A stretch of DNA of 37,649 nt from Candidatus Poribacteria bacterium (GCA_016215705.1 JACRIR010000160.1:1-37649), one strand, 5' to 3'. Positions 24,242-31,249 are shown, numbered from the stretch's first letter. Notes: generated by a model not told the origin, from the letters alone. Numbers and translations are program-made.

Positions 24242-25030
24242 CTATACGTAATCGAACGCTAGTTGCACATCACCGGCTGCTACTGCAGTCGCGTCAGTGG
24301 CAGTTGCGCCGCCTGTTATTGAATATCCGATACCAGTCGTGAACCGCTTGCCGACAGAGCCGAACTCGATCTCTTTGCTCGCGCTTGCAGGAACAGTTAT
24401 AACAACGATCGGCACATCAGTACCGACAGTCGGTGCAGTAGCTTTGTTGTAGAAGCGGACGTACTTCGCGGCGACTGAGGCGTTGTTTGCAACGCAGTTG
24501 ATAAGTTGACCGGCAGTAGCTTTTGAGACTGCGCCGTTCGTGGTAGCGGCGGAGTTGACGGCGACCGGTGTAGTGCCGGGCGAAGCGGTGACGGCTTGGT
24601 TCGCGGTGACAGTACCGAGAGAGTTTGTACCGGCTGGAAGTGGCATATCGAGACCGATGATACCTGTCATCTCAGAGCCGACCATAGTGACGACGGCTGA
24701 TCCGGTGACGGCTGCGAGAGCTACGATACGGAAGTAGCGGAAGCCTGCGACGTCGACCTGATACATACCCTGAGTGCCGGAAGGTATAGTTGCCGATCCG
24801 ACGCCGGTGTTCTGGTTCACGAGTGGAGTGCCGCCGAGAGTTACCCAGTTGACACCGTCGTTTGAGACTTGAGGAGTGAGCGCGCCGGTGTACGTACCGA
24901 CAATTTGAATAGCCGCAGTATCACACTGCAGCTTTGTCATGTCGAGAACGGCAGCCGATAGCGCAGTAGCAACACCAGTAGCATTTAAGTTTTGAGTGCT
25001 GATTGTGCTTGCGCCGTCGAATATAAACAT
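24242..25030 (-). CDS. Putative virion decoration or fibre-type protein (262 aa)
   Basis: A 262-aa Ala/Thr/Val/Gly-rich protein with very few charged residues. It shows repeated beta patterns such as IQIVGTYTGALTPQVSNDGVNWVTLGG and YVRFYNKATAPTVGTDVPIVV. Such sequences are common in phage head-decoration and fibre domains with immunoglobulin-like folds. It is oddly placed in the leftward arm, away from the other structural genes. No ribosome site precedes the ATG; a TATAAT lies only 6 nt upstream, suggesting leaderless translation from its own promoter. Confidence 0.65.
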   Translation of the reverse strand: MFIFDGASTISTQNLNATGVATALSAAVLDMTKLQCDTAAIQIVGTYTGALTPQVSNDGVNWVTLGGTPLVNQNTGVGSATIPSGTQGMYQVDVAGFRYFRIVALAAVTGSAVVTMVGSEMTGIIGLDMPLPAGTNSLGTVTANQAVTASPGTTPVAVNSAATTNGAVSKATAGQLINCVANNASVAAKYVRFYNKATAPTVGTDVPIVVITVPASASKEIEFGSVGKRFTTGIGYSITGGATATDATAVAAGDVQLAFDYV

Positions 25031-25036
25031 ATTTGC

Positions 25037-25066
25037 ATTATACCGCTACAGCTTGAAAAAATACAA
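25037..25066 (-). promoter_or_regulatory. Promoter for a probably leaderless mRNA
   Basis: TTGTAT and a perfect TATAAT are 18 bp apart. The -10 ends 6 nt before the ATG at 25030, so the transcript should start at or within a base or two of the start codon. The rest of the gap to 25173 holds a CCGGC/GCCGG hairpin but no other clear signal. Confidence 0.7.
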
Positions 25067-25173
25067 TGATAAAAAGCGACGGCTGCTGCTCTTCTGTCTT
25101 GCGACTCTTCGAGACCATTTGAACATATATTAACTATCCACCGGCGAGCCGGATCGTAGGACGCACCGTCGCG

Positions 25174-25728
25174 CTATTTCTTCTTCACTTTAGGAGCACG
25201 ATAACCTCTCGAATACTTACAGTCAAGTTGCATACAATAGCCGTACTGATCGGCGATATGACCGTTGCGGCACTCGTTCGCTCCTCTGGCGATCTTATCT
25301 TCAACGATCTCTCTGACGGACTTCGATCCGGTTATAGTGACGCCGCTTTTTTTGTCTACGATCGCAGGTGTATCGACGCGCAGATCTTCGGCGGTATCCT
25401 TCCAGTCCATCGACTCGCGCACGATGTTCAAGAGATCCTCGAACCTCATGACGCAGAGCACCTCTTCGTTGTCAGGGAACACGACGACCGGAGCTTGACC
25501 GAAGTTGCTCTTGCCGTCGGCTTCGCGCCACCACTCCTTCAACTTCGTAGTCTTGTGATCCTTGCACTCGATGAACAGGGGTAGCTGACCGTACTGATCG
25601 CGAATATCCTGCTTGTGTATGCCTGCGCCGGACTGCTTGTCGCGTTTGATATTGAGTTGTAGTTTTGACGACATAATCTTTCGGACTTTGTTCTCGAAGG
25701 ATCTGCCGCGATCAAACGCTTCACTCAT
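25174..25728 (-). CDS. PD-(D/E)xK nuclease with C-terminal Cys/His cluster, resolvase-like
   Basis: A 184-aa protein with a Holliday-junction-resolvase-like or related PD-(D/E)xK core: GRSFENKV (E12), RDKQSGAG...DIRD (D41) and FIECK (E54, K56). The C-terminus has C153, H157, C165 and C170 (ECRNGHIAD...YCMQLDC), which could bind zinc. It would cut branched or recombining DNA before packaging, fitting the RecT/YqaJ system of this arm. The start overlaps the previous stop (ATGA), with GAGGCAAGT upstream. Two small zinc-ribbon-like genes come just before it. Confidence 0.72.
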   Translation of the reverse strand: MSEAFDRGRSFENKVRKIMSSKLQLNIKRDKQSGAGIHKQDIRDQYGQLPLFIECKDHKTTKLKEWWREADGKSNFGQAPVVVFPDNEEVLCVMRFEDLLNIVRESMDWKDTAEDLRVDTPAIVDKKSGVTITGSKSVREIVEDKIARGANECRNGHIADQYGYCMQLDCKYSRGYRAPKVKKK

Positions 25729-25868
25729 ACTTGCCTCGCTCTATGATCGCGTCCACTGCAGCAGACGTCGCATACCCATACGCGCCGCGATACGAACGGA
25801 AGCACGAAGAGGTGCATGAACTTTTCTAGTCGCTTGACGCCGCACGATACGCAGTAGTGTCGACTCAT
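25725..25868 (-). CDS. 47-aa zinc-ribbon-like microprotein
   Basis: A 47-aa reading frame, MSRHYCVSCGVKRLEKFM..., with CxxC at 6-9 and CDVCC at 33-37. The two knuckles about 24 residues apart form a classic zinc-ribbon layout. Both ends overlap the neighbouring genes by ATGA, so it sits in a coupled run. Function unknown; small zinc ribbons often bind nucleic acid or proteins. The overlaps and Cys pattern make coding likely despite the size. Confidence 0.65.
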   Translation of the reverse strand: MSRHYCVSCGVKRLEKFMHLFVLPFVSRRVWVCDVCCSGRDHRARQV

Positions 25869-25963
25869 CTCGTGCAGCCTTCGGCGTGTTCGATCGTTTT
25901 ATCAGAGATACACATTAGGCAGATACCGCAGCCGGGGCAGGCTGGCTTCGTGTGCGGCTTCAT
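25865..25963 (-). CDS. 32-aa cysteine-rich microprotein
   Basis: A 32-aa frame with CPGCGICLMC (Cys 9, 12, 15, 18), His 26 and Cys 30. Four cysteines at three-residue spacing resemble a metal-binding knuckle or a ferredoxin-type cluster loop, but the peptide is too short to be a ferredoxin. It overlaps the neighbours at both ends by ATGA. It is the second of three tiny genes between a 46-aa protein and the nuclease. Confidence 0.6.
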   Translation of the reverse strand: MKPHTKPACPGCGICLMCISDKTIEHAEGCTR

Positions 25964-26100
25964 GCTACCGGCTTGTCTTCCGGAAGCTCTACGATCGTCC
26001 ACTTGTTGTTCGCAGCTTTGCGCCACAACTTGCCGAGACTGTCGACAACGTACAGATCGCCGTCGTGTGAGAAGGCTTGAGAGATTGATATTGTAGCCAT
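25960..26100 (-). CDS. Small hypothetical protein (46 aa)
   Basis: The start is ATG 26100, with AACAAAGGAGACC upstream; longer forms would cover the promoter. The sequence MATISISQAFSHDGDLYVVD reads like two beta strands with a GDLY turn, then SLGKLWRKAANNKW, a pattern seen in single blades of beta-propellers. Function unknown. It has its own promoter at 26128-26156 and leads the microprotein/nuclease group. Confidence 0.7.
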   Translation of the reverse strand: MATISISQAFSHDGDLYVVDSLGKLWRKAANNKWTIVELPEDKPVA

Positions 26101-26127
26101 ATTTGAGGTCTCCTTTGTTATCTTTTC

Positions 26128-26156
26128 AGTGTAGAACACTAGCGTAGATACTTCAA
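26128..26156 (-). promoter_or_regulatory. Leftward promoter inside the end of the lysozyme-like gene
   Basis: TTGAAG and TACACT are separated by 17 bp. It lies over the last codons of the upstream gene and would start transcription about 20 nt before the AAAGGAG of the 46-aa gene. Confidence 0.6.
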
Positions 26157-26657
26157 GTACGCGCCGCTGGTATAAGCTGACCACGCCGACATACCCTGAC
26201 CCTGATAGATCCGGTACGCTATATCGACGTTGAACTCCGGGTCTTTGAGCTGATCACAAGTACCGCGCCACTCAGCGACCGTACGAACCTGAAAGAGTCC
26301 GCAGCTCACCGCGAGTACGCCGTTGATCGGGAAGTTATCGCCGACTACCTGACTGTCGCAGTGGATCACCGGCTGCACTTTGTAGTTCGTGCTCTCGGCT
26401 TCCATGACAGCCATCATCACGCGGACATCCCAGTCGTGCGAAGCTATCAGCTTCCGATACTGCTCGCAGCCGCCATCTCGCACGTACTTCGGCGGATGGT
26501 ATACGGCTGCTTCGATAGAAGGTGCGGCAGTTTTTGAGGTCTCTTTTTTGACCGCAACCTTCGTATCCGCATGAGCGACGTTCGGGGGAATATGTACGCG
26601 ATCCATGACGCCGATGATGGCAGCAAGGATCACGATAAAAGTGATCAATTTACGCAT
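26139..26657 (-). CDS. Secreted lysozyme-like / lytic transglycosylase protein
   Basis: A 172-aa protein. The first 30 residues form a signal peptide or anchor (MRKLITFIVILAAIIG...AHA). The following domain has the lysozyme-like pattern: VMMAVMEAES with candidate catalytic E88, SCGLFQV at about 119-124 in place of the usual GLMQI, and IAYRIYQGQGMSAWSAYTSG. Four cysteines (64, 100, 119, 134) may pair outside the cell. It is expressed from the recombination arm, away from the endolysin, so it could remodel the wall during infection or at entry of competing phage. Its ribosome site is weak. Confidence 0.75.
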   Translation of the reverse strand: MRKLITFIVILAAIIGVMDRVHIPPNVAHADTKVAVKKETSKTAAPSIEAAVYHPPKYVRDGGCEQYRKLIASHDWDVRVMMAVMEAESTNYKVQPVIHCDSQVVGDNFPINGVLAVSCGLFQVRTVAEWRGTCDQLKDPEFNVDIAYRIYQGQGMSAWSAYTSGAYLKYLR

Positions 26658-26667
26658 AGCGTAAGCT

Positions 26668-26937
26668 CTATTCTACCACAGGCTTGCTTGAGCGTAGGTT
26701 CGTCCAGAGGAACATCAGGGCGAGTACGACGAGCGCGCCGGACAGGTAGCGGCGTAGATCTTCGGGAACACCGGCTTCTGAGCACATGAAGATCACGTAC
26801 GCAGCACCGACGAGCGTGAAGAACACGACGAGAGTCCAGATCTTATTTACGGCGTCGGTGATAACCGGAACGCTATTCTTGATAGGTGCGAAGGTAGACT
26901 GTAGTTTACCCTCTTTTTTTACGGCTTTTTTTGCCAT
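26668..26937 (-). CDS. Two-span membrane protein (89 aa)
   Basis: An 89-aa protein with a Lys-rich N-terminus (MAKKAVKKEGK), two hydrophobic spans (IWTLVVFFTLVGAAYVIF and YLSGALVVLALMFLWTNL) and a short polar tail. The leader AAAGGAGACCTAAA is the same as that of recT. A promoter with TTGACG-17-TATACT lies upstream. The role is unknown; small membrane proteins of this arm may alter the host envelope. Confidence 0.75.
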   Translation of the reverse strand: MAKKAVKKEGKLQSTFAPIKNSVPVITDAVNKIWTLVVFFTLVGAAYVIFMCSEAGVPEDLRRYLSGALVVLALMFLWTNLRSSKPVVE

Positions 26938-26980
26938 TTTAGGTCTCCTTTCGCTACGGCTTTATTGCCATAACACAAGC

Positions 26981-27009
26981 AGTATAGCACAGAAAAACAC
27001 GAGCGTCAA
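26981..27009 (-). promoter_or_regulatory. Leftward sigma70-type promoter
   Basis: TTGACG and TATACT have a 17-bp spacer (without the AAAACAG block). It overlaps the end of the upstream gene by a few bases and drives the membrane protein at 26937 and perhaps the lysozyme-like gene. Confidence 0.75.
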
Positions 27010-27335
27010 GACATGGTCGGGAACTGGATCTCGACGCGGTCAACAACTACTCTCCAGTCAAGAATACCCCATCCGGTCGGATGATCTGTTGAACGCCATC
27101 CGGCATACACGCGCTTCATGACTGTTATGTAGAGATCTTCGCGCGGCGTGTTCGGTACGTCGATGACGCCCCAGTAGCTCTTGCGACCGTCGCCTTCAAC
27201 AATACCGACGACGATGAACTGAGTCCGGTTGCCGAGCTCATCGTCTCGCTTGATCCAGTCTTCGACAGTCTGATAGACCGCGTCCTGAAACTCAGGGCTA
27301 GGGTCGCCGTTTGGTTCGATTAGACCGTTTTGCAC
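27006..27335 (-). CDS. Hypothetical protein (109 aa)
   Basis: It starts at GTG 27335, inside the end of the preceding gene, with AGAAGG upstream. The 109 residues contain alternating beta segments (RTQFIVVGIVEGDGRKSYWGVIDV and LDWRVVVDRVEIQF) and an early helix (FQDAVYQTVEDWIKRDDEL), so a small alpha/beta domain is likely. Family unknown. It ends at the promoter for the next gene. Confidence 0.7.
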   Translation of the reverse strand: MQNGLIEPNGDPSPEFQDAVYQTVEDWIKRDDELGNRTQFIVVGIVEGDGRKSYWGVIDVPNTPREDLYITVMKRVYAGWRSTDHPTGWGILDWRVVVDRVEIQFPTMS

Positions 27336-27663
27336 GTCTTACCTTCTTCATATTCTTATCAGAGAGCTCTTGCGCTTCGCGGATCTGAGCCGCTTCTAGC
27401 GCGCGTCGTTCTCTGAGCTCATCGAGAGATCGGTGAGCGTTGTCTTTGTACTCGGCTGCGAGCTTCGGATCGTGCGCCGCCTTCTTGAACTGCTTGATAC
27501 CGAGATACGTCGGCGGTTGCTTGATCATACCCTGATTGACGACTCCGAACCGGACACCGGCGCGCTTTGCTATGGCGCGTCGCTGCTTACGGTTCATCGG
27601 TACGGTGCGCGTACGTTCGAGAGCTTTGAGCTCCGGAGCGTTCGGATCGAACTCACTATCCAT
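27298..27663 (-). CDS. Basic helical hypothetical protein (121 aa)
   Basis: I chose ATG 27663, which overlaps the preceding stop by 8 nt and has GGAAGAAG upstream; a longer frame reaches into that gene. The product is rich in Arg, Lys, Ala and Glu and includes the phrase MNRKQRRAIAKRAG, common in small phage proteins, then long helices and a very basic tail (KKVRRAKRSNRTKRRP). It may bind nucleic acid. No domain is identified. Confidence 0.7.
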   Translation of the reverse strand: MDSEFDPNAPELKALERTRTVPMNRKQRRAIAKRAGVRFGVVNQGMIKQPPTYLGIKQFKKAAHDPKLAAEYKDNAHRSLDELRERRALEAAQIREAQELSDKNMKKVRRAKRSNRTKRRP

Positions 27664-27865
27664 TGTCGGCGTCCGACTTCTTCCGCTGGAAGGTGTAGCC
27701 TTTGGTAGAGCCTGCCTTCTTTGCGAGACCGGGTGTATCGCGGAACGGACGGACTGCCTTATCGCTCTGAGCAGACTTTTGACCGCCCTTACTAGCGATC
27801 GCACGAAAGTACTCGCGCCGTTCATCGGGATCTGTCGGTATCTTGCTTTTCTTCGGTTCTGTCAT
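27656..27865 (-). CDS. Small basic KGG-motif protein (69 aa)
   Basis: A 69-aa basic protein with FRAIASKGGQKSA, like the KGG motif of stress-induced and seed-type hydrophilic proteins, followed by a second Lys/Gly-rich stretch (GLAKKAGSTKGY). It is probably disordered alone. GAAGGGATAGC precedes the ATG. It overlaps the upstream gene by 44 nt and the downstream one by 8 nt. Role unknown; nucleic-acid contact is possible. Confidence 0.65.
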   Translation of the reverse strand: MTEPKKSKIPTDPDERREYFRAIASKGGQKSAQSDKAVRPFRDTPGLAKKAGSTKGYTFQRKKSDADNG

Positions 27866-28145
27866 CTAGTGCTATCCCTTCGTTATTGTTTGCGGCAGCG
27901 GACATCTCAGCAGCTCTCGCGCTAGTTGCTACGACAATTTGATACGCTTCTGCGACGAGCTCCGAGTCGCCGGTGACGATCAAGAACTCTTCGCCCTGAC
28001 CGTTCTTATTGAACAGTTTGATCGCTCGACGCCGGAACGTCGCTTCTCGGCTCGATTGATAGACGCCCATCAGATAGCCGAGCCACGCGGCAAGTATGAA
28101 CGAGCCGACAATATAGGCAGCGATTATCAATATATCTCTCAACAT
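27822..28145 (-). CDS. Membrane-anchored hypothetical protein (107 aa)
   Basis: I chose ATG 28145 because AAAGGAGACCGATC lies just upstream; a longer frame would include the ribosome site. The N-terminus spans the membrane (MLRDILIIAAYIVGSFILAA...LGYLMG). The rest is a charged cytoplasmic domain with beta-type sequence (GQGEEFLIVTGDSELVAEAYQIVV) and an acidic, Asn-rich tail. Family unknown. The promoter-like region at 28169-28196 may drive it. Confidence 0.72.
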   Translation of the reverse strand: MLRDILIIAAYIVGSFILAAWLGYLMGVYQSSREATFRRRAIKLFNKNGQGEEFLIVTGDSELVAEAYQIVVATSARAAEMSAAANNNEGIALDDRTEEKQDTDRSR

Positions 28146-28164
28146 GATCGGTCTCCTTTTAGTA

Positions 28165-28584
28165 TTACAGTATCCAGAATAACACGACCGCAACAACTAC
28201 CACAAGCGCAACACTCCATCCGATGTATTCACGAGTACGATCAGAGCCCGGCATTTTGAAGTGAGGGTTCGGCTCGCCTTCGTTCGGCGCGATCAACAGG
28301 TCGCTACCATCGTCCGTCGTGTAGCCGGGCAAGCGCAGGTCGTTCTTTGCCGCCTCACGCCGCTCTGCGCGTCGCCTGAGGGCTTGTTTGTCGTTTTTGC
28401 GATACTGCGCCCACGTCGGCGCGATCATAGCCTTACGGACGGTCTCTTTGCCGAAGCCGACGCGTTCGATGATCTCTTCGCGACTTGCCGGTTTTTTGCG
28501 CGCCTGCAGCTTTTTGACTTTGTCGAAGTCCGCACGTCCGAAGACTTTGACCGGTTGCTTCTCTGTTGTTGTTGAGTTTGGCAT
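28165..28584 (-). CDS. Tail-anchored membrane protein with HTH-like segment (139 aa)
   Basis: ATG 28584 has AGGTGG upstream; an upstream TTG in frame is less likely. A central stretch (PASREEIIERVGFGKETVRKAM) reads like a helix-turn-helix, followed by a basic helix (RRRAERREAAKND). The last 22 residues (GWSVALVVVVAVVLFWIL) form a C-terminal membrane anchor. A DNA-binding protein tethered to the membrane could hold phage DNA there, but this is speculation. It overlaps no start but is followed by promoter sequence. Confidence 0.72.
   Translation of the reverse strand: MPNSTTTEKQPVKVFGRADFDKVKKLQARKKPASREEIIERVGFGKETVRKAMIAPTWAQYRKNDKQALRRRAERREAAKNDLRLPGYTTDDGSDLLIAPNEGEPNPHFKMPGSDRTREYIGWSVALVVVVAVVLFWIL
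28169..28196 (-). promoter_or_regulatory. Weak leftward promoter within the anchor codons
   Basis: TTGTTG and GATACT are 16 bp apart, with the start about 20 nt before the ATG at 28145. The 16-nt repeat TTGCGGTCGTGTTATT occupies most of the spacer. Confidence 0.4.
28178..28193 (-). repeat. 16-nt repeat TTGCGGTCGTGTTATT, copy 2
   Basis: Exact match to 23787-23802, here within the -35/spacer of a weak promoter. Two identical copies in front of separate membrane-protein genes suggest a shared regulatory site. Confidence 0.6.
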
Positions 28585-28591
28585 GATCCAC

Positions 28592-29083
28592 CTACCTATC
28601 TGCGCGTTCTTGCGCCTTATTTTGTTCAATTCTCATCGCTGAGAGCTTCTTCACCGCCGTATACAGGTTGTCGTAGGAGTCGTATCGATACTCCGCCATA
28701 CGATATTCTGCTTCGGCATTTATGAGGACAATCTCGGCGTCCTCGACCGCCTGACTATTCTCGGCTGCGGCTTTGCGATCTCCGACTGCTGTCAGGGTAG
28801 CGTCGAGCCGGGCTTTCATCATCTCGTTCGAGAGCGTCTTCTTGAGCCGACGTTTCGACTCTTTGAACTCCATGAGCCGCAGCACAATCTGTTCGGCAGC
28901 GTGATACATGACGACCGGCAGCTTCTTCAAGAGCTTCTCGATCTGCTCGTCGGTATACGTGATCTCGCTATCGATGTCGATGTCGGAGTCCACGCTCTGC
29001 CGGAGCGACTCGATCTCTTTGCGCGTGACCGCGAGCATTTTCTCGTTGTCGTCACTGATTGCCTGAAAGTCAGCCACGATCAT
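28592..29083 (-). CDS. Coiled-coil phage protein of the recombination arm (163 aa)
   Basis: A 163-aa helical protein. The stretch TYTDEQIEKLLKKLPVVMYHAAEQ, then a basic helix and an Ala/Glu-rich helix ending near VKKLSAMRIEQNKAQE, resembles a widespread small phage protein often found near recombination genes. A role like a recombination mediator has been suggested to me only by this context, not by a visible motif. GTGGGAGC is the ribosome site. It overlaps the upstream membrane-protein gene by 14 nt. Confidence 0.75.
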   Translation of the reverse strand: MIVADFQAISDDNEKMLAVTRKEIESLRQSVDSDIDIDSEITYTDEQIEKLLKKLPVVMYHAAEQIVLRLMEFKESKRRLKKTLSNEMMKARLDATLTAVGDRKAAAENSQAVEDAEIVLINAEAEYRMAEYRYDSYDNLYTAVKKLSAMRIEQNKAQERADR

Positions 29084-29303
29084 GCTCCCACTGGACCTCT
29101 TTCATACGATCCTGAGCCTTCTGACCGCGAGCCATAGCGACGAACTGTATGATCAGCGCGACTATTACGCCGGGGATGAAGCCTTTTATACCGCAGAACA
29201 GGAAGCACAGACCAGAGGCGAGCATGATGATCATGCACCACATAAGATCGTCGCGGCAGTTCATATACTCCGCCCGGAGCTCCATCTCTTTTTCGATCGT
29301 CAT
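29070..29303 (-). CDS. Two-span small membrane protein (77 aa)
   Basis: ATG 29303 has TTGGAG 6 nt upstream and overlaps the J-domain gene stop (ATGA); a TTG four codons earlier is part of that ribosome site. The sequence MTIEKEMELRAEYMNCRDDL leads into two hydrophobic stretches (WCMIIMLASGLCFLFCGIKG and IPGVIVALIIQFVAMA) and a charged tail. Function unknown. It is translated between two cytoplasmic proteins. Confidence 0.7.
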   Translation of the reverse strand: MTIEKEMELRAEYMNCRDDLMWCMIIMLASGLCFLFCGIKGFIPGVIVALIIQFVAMARGQKAQDRMKEVQWEHDRG

Positions 29304-29881
29304 ATTTTTCTCCAAAAGTCGTATGCTTGCTGCACTTCTTCGAACTCGCCGGGCTTGCCGCCGTTGTCAGGGTGCGCGAGATAGCGGTGATCCCGGTATG
29401 CTTGCTTCACTTCCTGAGGAGACGCGTCCGGCTTGACGCCGAGAACTTCGTACCACTGGCGCGGCTCGCGGTTAGGCGGCGGCGTGATGATACTCTCCGG
29501 TAGAGCTTTGAAGCCGGTGAACGCAGCGTCGACCATCTCCCCAGTACCATGTCTCTCAAGTGACCGGAAGGCTTGAACTGCTAGTCCGATCGCGTGAAGG
29601 TTGTCGGAGATCTTCGCATACTTATCGCAGCAGATAGCGATCTCCGAGCCCTTGCGCTTGAAGTAGACCGCCACGCCGGGATCGTCGAGATACTCGGCTT
29701 CCGATCGGCTGTATGGCTTTTTGTTACTCGATACCACGACGTCGGTCGCGCCGAGCCGTTCGAGTTCTTCGAATAGATGGTGCTGCATAGCGCGAGCGTC
29801 CATCTTGAATTGACTCTGCTGTCGAGAGCCCTTCCATCGCGGACGTCCGACCGCCCACTGTAGAGGATACGCGTCAGCCAT
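29300..29881 (-). CDS. J-domain (DnaJ-like) protein
   Basis: The last ~50 residues (142-193) are a J domain with the HPD motif at 170-172 (YLAHPDNGG), expected to stimulate host DnaK. The N-terminal 135 residues are a separate domain beginning AYPLQWAVGRPRWKGSRQQSQF, an arrangement found in a group of phage proteins that put the J domain at the C-terminus, not the N-terminus. It may recruit DnaK to remodel a host or phage replication complex. It starts in a TAATG overlap with the preceding stop and ends in an ATGA overlap. Confidence 0.88.
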   Translation of the reverse strand: MADAYPLQWAVGRPRWKGSRQQSQFKMDARAMQHHLFEELERLGATDVVVSSNKKPYSRSEAEYLDDPGVAVYFKRKGSEIAICCDKYAKISDNLHAIGLAVQAFRSLERHGTGEMVDAAFTGFKALPESIITPPPNREPRQWYEVLGVKPDASPQEVKQAYRDHRYLAHPDNGGKPGEFEEVQQAYDFWRKI

Positions 29882-30321
29882 TATTCAACATCCTCGACGT
29901 ACTCGACTTTGTGAGTGTATGGGAAGGTGATATACGTGCGCTCGCCGCCCTTCGTGTACGTGTTGCTGCGGTTGCCTTTTTCGTAGTAGACCTTTGTATT
30001 TGAGTCGTAGGCGCGACCGTCCGAGCCTTTGAAGACACTGTAGCACCGCTTGTTCTGGTACTTCATGTCATCCTGAGCCTGACCTTCGCCGATCTCAGTC
30101 CACTCGTCATCTGCGCCGGTGAGCGGCGTGAGAGCCTCGTAGTTCATGAGCTTCGTCAGGATACCGAGCGCGTAGCTCGCCGAGAAGCCTGAGTGACCCT
30201 GATCGGCGAACTTCTTGACGATCTCGATGATGTCGTCGTGCATGAGCTTGTTCTCTTCGGTAGCGTCCTCGCCCATACCGATCAGCTTCAATTCTTGTTC
30301 TGCGAATAATACTAGACTCAT
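29881..30321 (-). CDS. Conserved-looking phage hypothetical protein (146 aa)
   Basis: A 146-aa protein with LVLFAEQELKLIG near the start, DQGHSGFSASYALGILTKL and PLTGADDEWTEIG in the middle, and a beta-type C-terminus (YQNKRCYSVFKGSDGRAYD). These phrases look like a phage family commonly annotated as hypothetical. AGGGGGC precedes the ATG. The enzyme role, if any, is not visible. It stops inside the J-domain gene start (TAATG), implying coupled expression. Confidence 0.78.
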   Translation of the reverse strand: MSLVLFAEQELKLIGMGEDATEENKLMHDDIIEIVKKFADQGHSGFSASYALGILTKLMNYEALTPLTGADDEWTEIGEGQAQDDMKYQNKRCYSVFKGSDGRAYDSNTKVYYEKGNRSNTYTKGGERTYITFPYTHKVEYVEDVE

Positions 30322-30329
30322 ATAGCCCC

Positions 30330-30962
30330 CTATTGTTTTATCGGCATAATTGCCGCTGTTATTTGCATAGTCTCCATACCGTCGAACGCCGTCATGACCA
30401 CCGCTTGAAGATCCTGCGGCGCACCTCGGAAGGTGACGGTCAGGTAGACCCGCTCATCGCCTGCTTTGAGCTGTTCGACGAGCTTCTTGAGCACCTTCGC
30501 GTCGATGACGCACATCTTCTCTTCACGCTCGTCGCTCATCATTTTCTGCAGCGCGGTCTCAAGATCAACGAACATATCCATCTGCTCGACGAAGGGGAAC
30601 TTGCCGATCGTTCGCAGGCTATCGATACCGGTGTCGTCGTCTTCGGTGACTTCGACTACGGTGACGACATTGTCGTCGAAGTACGCACGATTGCCGGGCT
30701 GCATGGCTTTTTCAGCCTTCTCGATAGTCTCGCGCGGTATGGCGATCTTCACTTCTTCGGCGTCGCTATCGGTCTCGATATTGCGCCGGATAGCCTGATA
30801 AGCGTCCGTAGCTCCGAGATAGGCTATGAAGCCACCGTTGACGTCGTCCTTCTTGATATGCAGTTGTACGCGGTCAGTGGCGCGCTCCGGGTAGTCTTTG
30901 TCGGGCTTCGACGTCGACTTCCATACTTTCATCTGATCCTTTGTAGCGTAGGCTAGACTCAT
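30330..30962 (-). CDS. Unknown protein, possibly sliding-clamp-like (210 aa)
   Basis: A 210-aa acidic alpha/beta protein. The final residues ITAAIMPIKQ resemble the C-terminus of bacterial DNA polymerase sliding clamps, which end in a hydrophobic strand plus MPxR/K. The rest has repeated beta-alpha patterns (VQLHIKKDDVNGGFIAYLGA; VYLTVTFRGAPQDLQAVVM) that could form two clamp-like domains. It is shorter than a three-domain bacterial clamp. AAGGAGAC is the ribosome site. If correct, it would be the only replication-factor homologue in the genome. The evidence is thin. Confidence 0.5.
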   Translation of the reverse strand: MSLAYATKDQMKVWKSTSKPDKDYPERATDRVQLHIKKDDVNGGFIAYLGATDAYQAIRRNIETDSDAEEVKIAIPRETIEKAEKAMQPGNRAYFDDNVVTVVEVTEDDDTGIDSLRTIGKFPFVEQMDMFVDLETALQKMMSDEREEKMCVIDAKVLKKLVEQLKAGDERVYLTVTFRGAPQDLQAVVMTAFDGMETMQITAAIMPIKQ

Positions 30963-31246
30963 GAGCTTGTCTCCTTCTTAGAGTGAATATAGTTGTCGAG
31001 AGCCTGCCGGACACTCGGTACTGCGCCCTCTTGCGTCGTCTGATGAAGACGCCATCCGCGCCCGGTCGAGCTGTCGCGCATAATGACGAGAGCTTCGTCC
31101 TGATCGTCCGTCAACTGTTGCAGGTAGTCGAGCCGGTACGAGTCGGCGAGTGCAGCTTTCACTAGAGCGCGGAGCTCTGGCGGTAGGTTGTTGAGAGCTG
31201 ATAGTTGATCCTCTACCGGCGTCACTGATGGTTTTTCGTCTGGCAT
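30959..31246 (-). CDS. Hypothetical protein (95 aa)
   Basis: A 95-aa mostly helical protein (VEDQLSALNNLPPELRALVKAALADSY...) with a charged middle and a Lys/Ser-rich end. AGAGGAG lies just before the ATG, and the stop overlaps the next start (ATGA). Unknown family. A longer frame on the same strand in another phase overlaps it but lacks a ribosome site. Confidence 0.7.
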   Translation of the reverse strand: MPDEKPSVTPVEDQLSALNNLPPELRALVKAALADSYRLDYLQQLTDDQDEALVIMRDSSTGRGWRLHQTTQEGAVPSVRQALDNYIHSKKETSS

Positions 31247-31249
31247 ACA

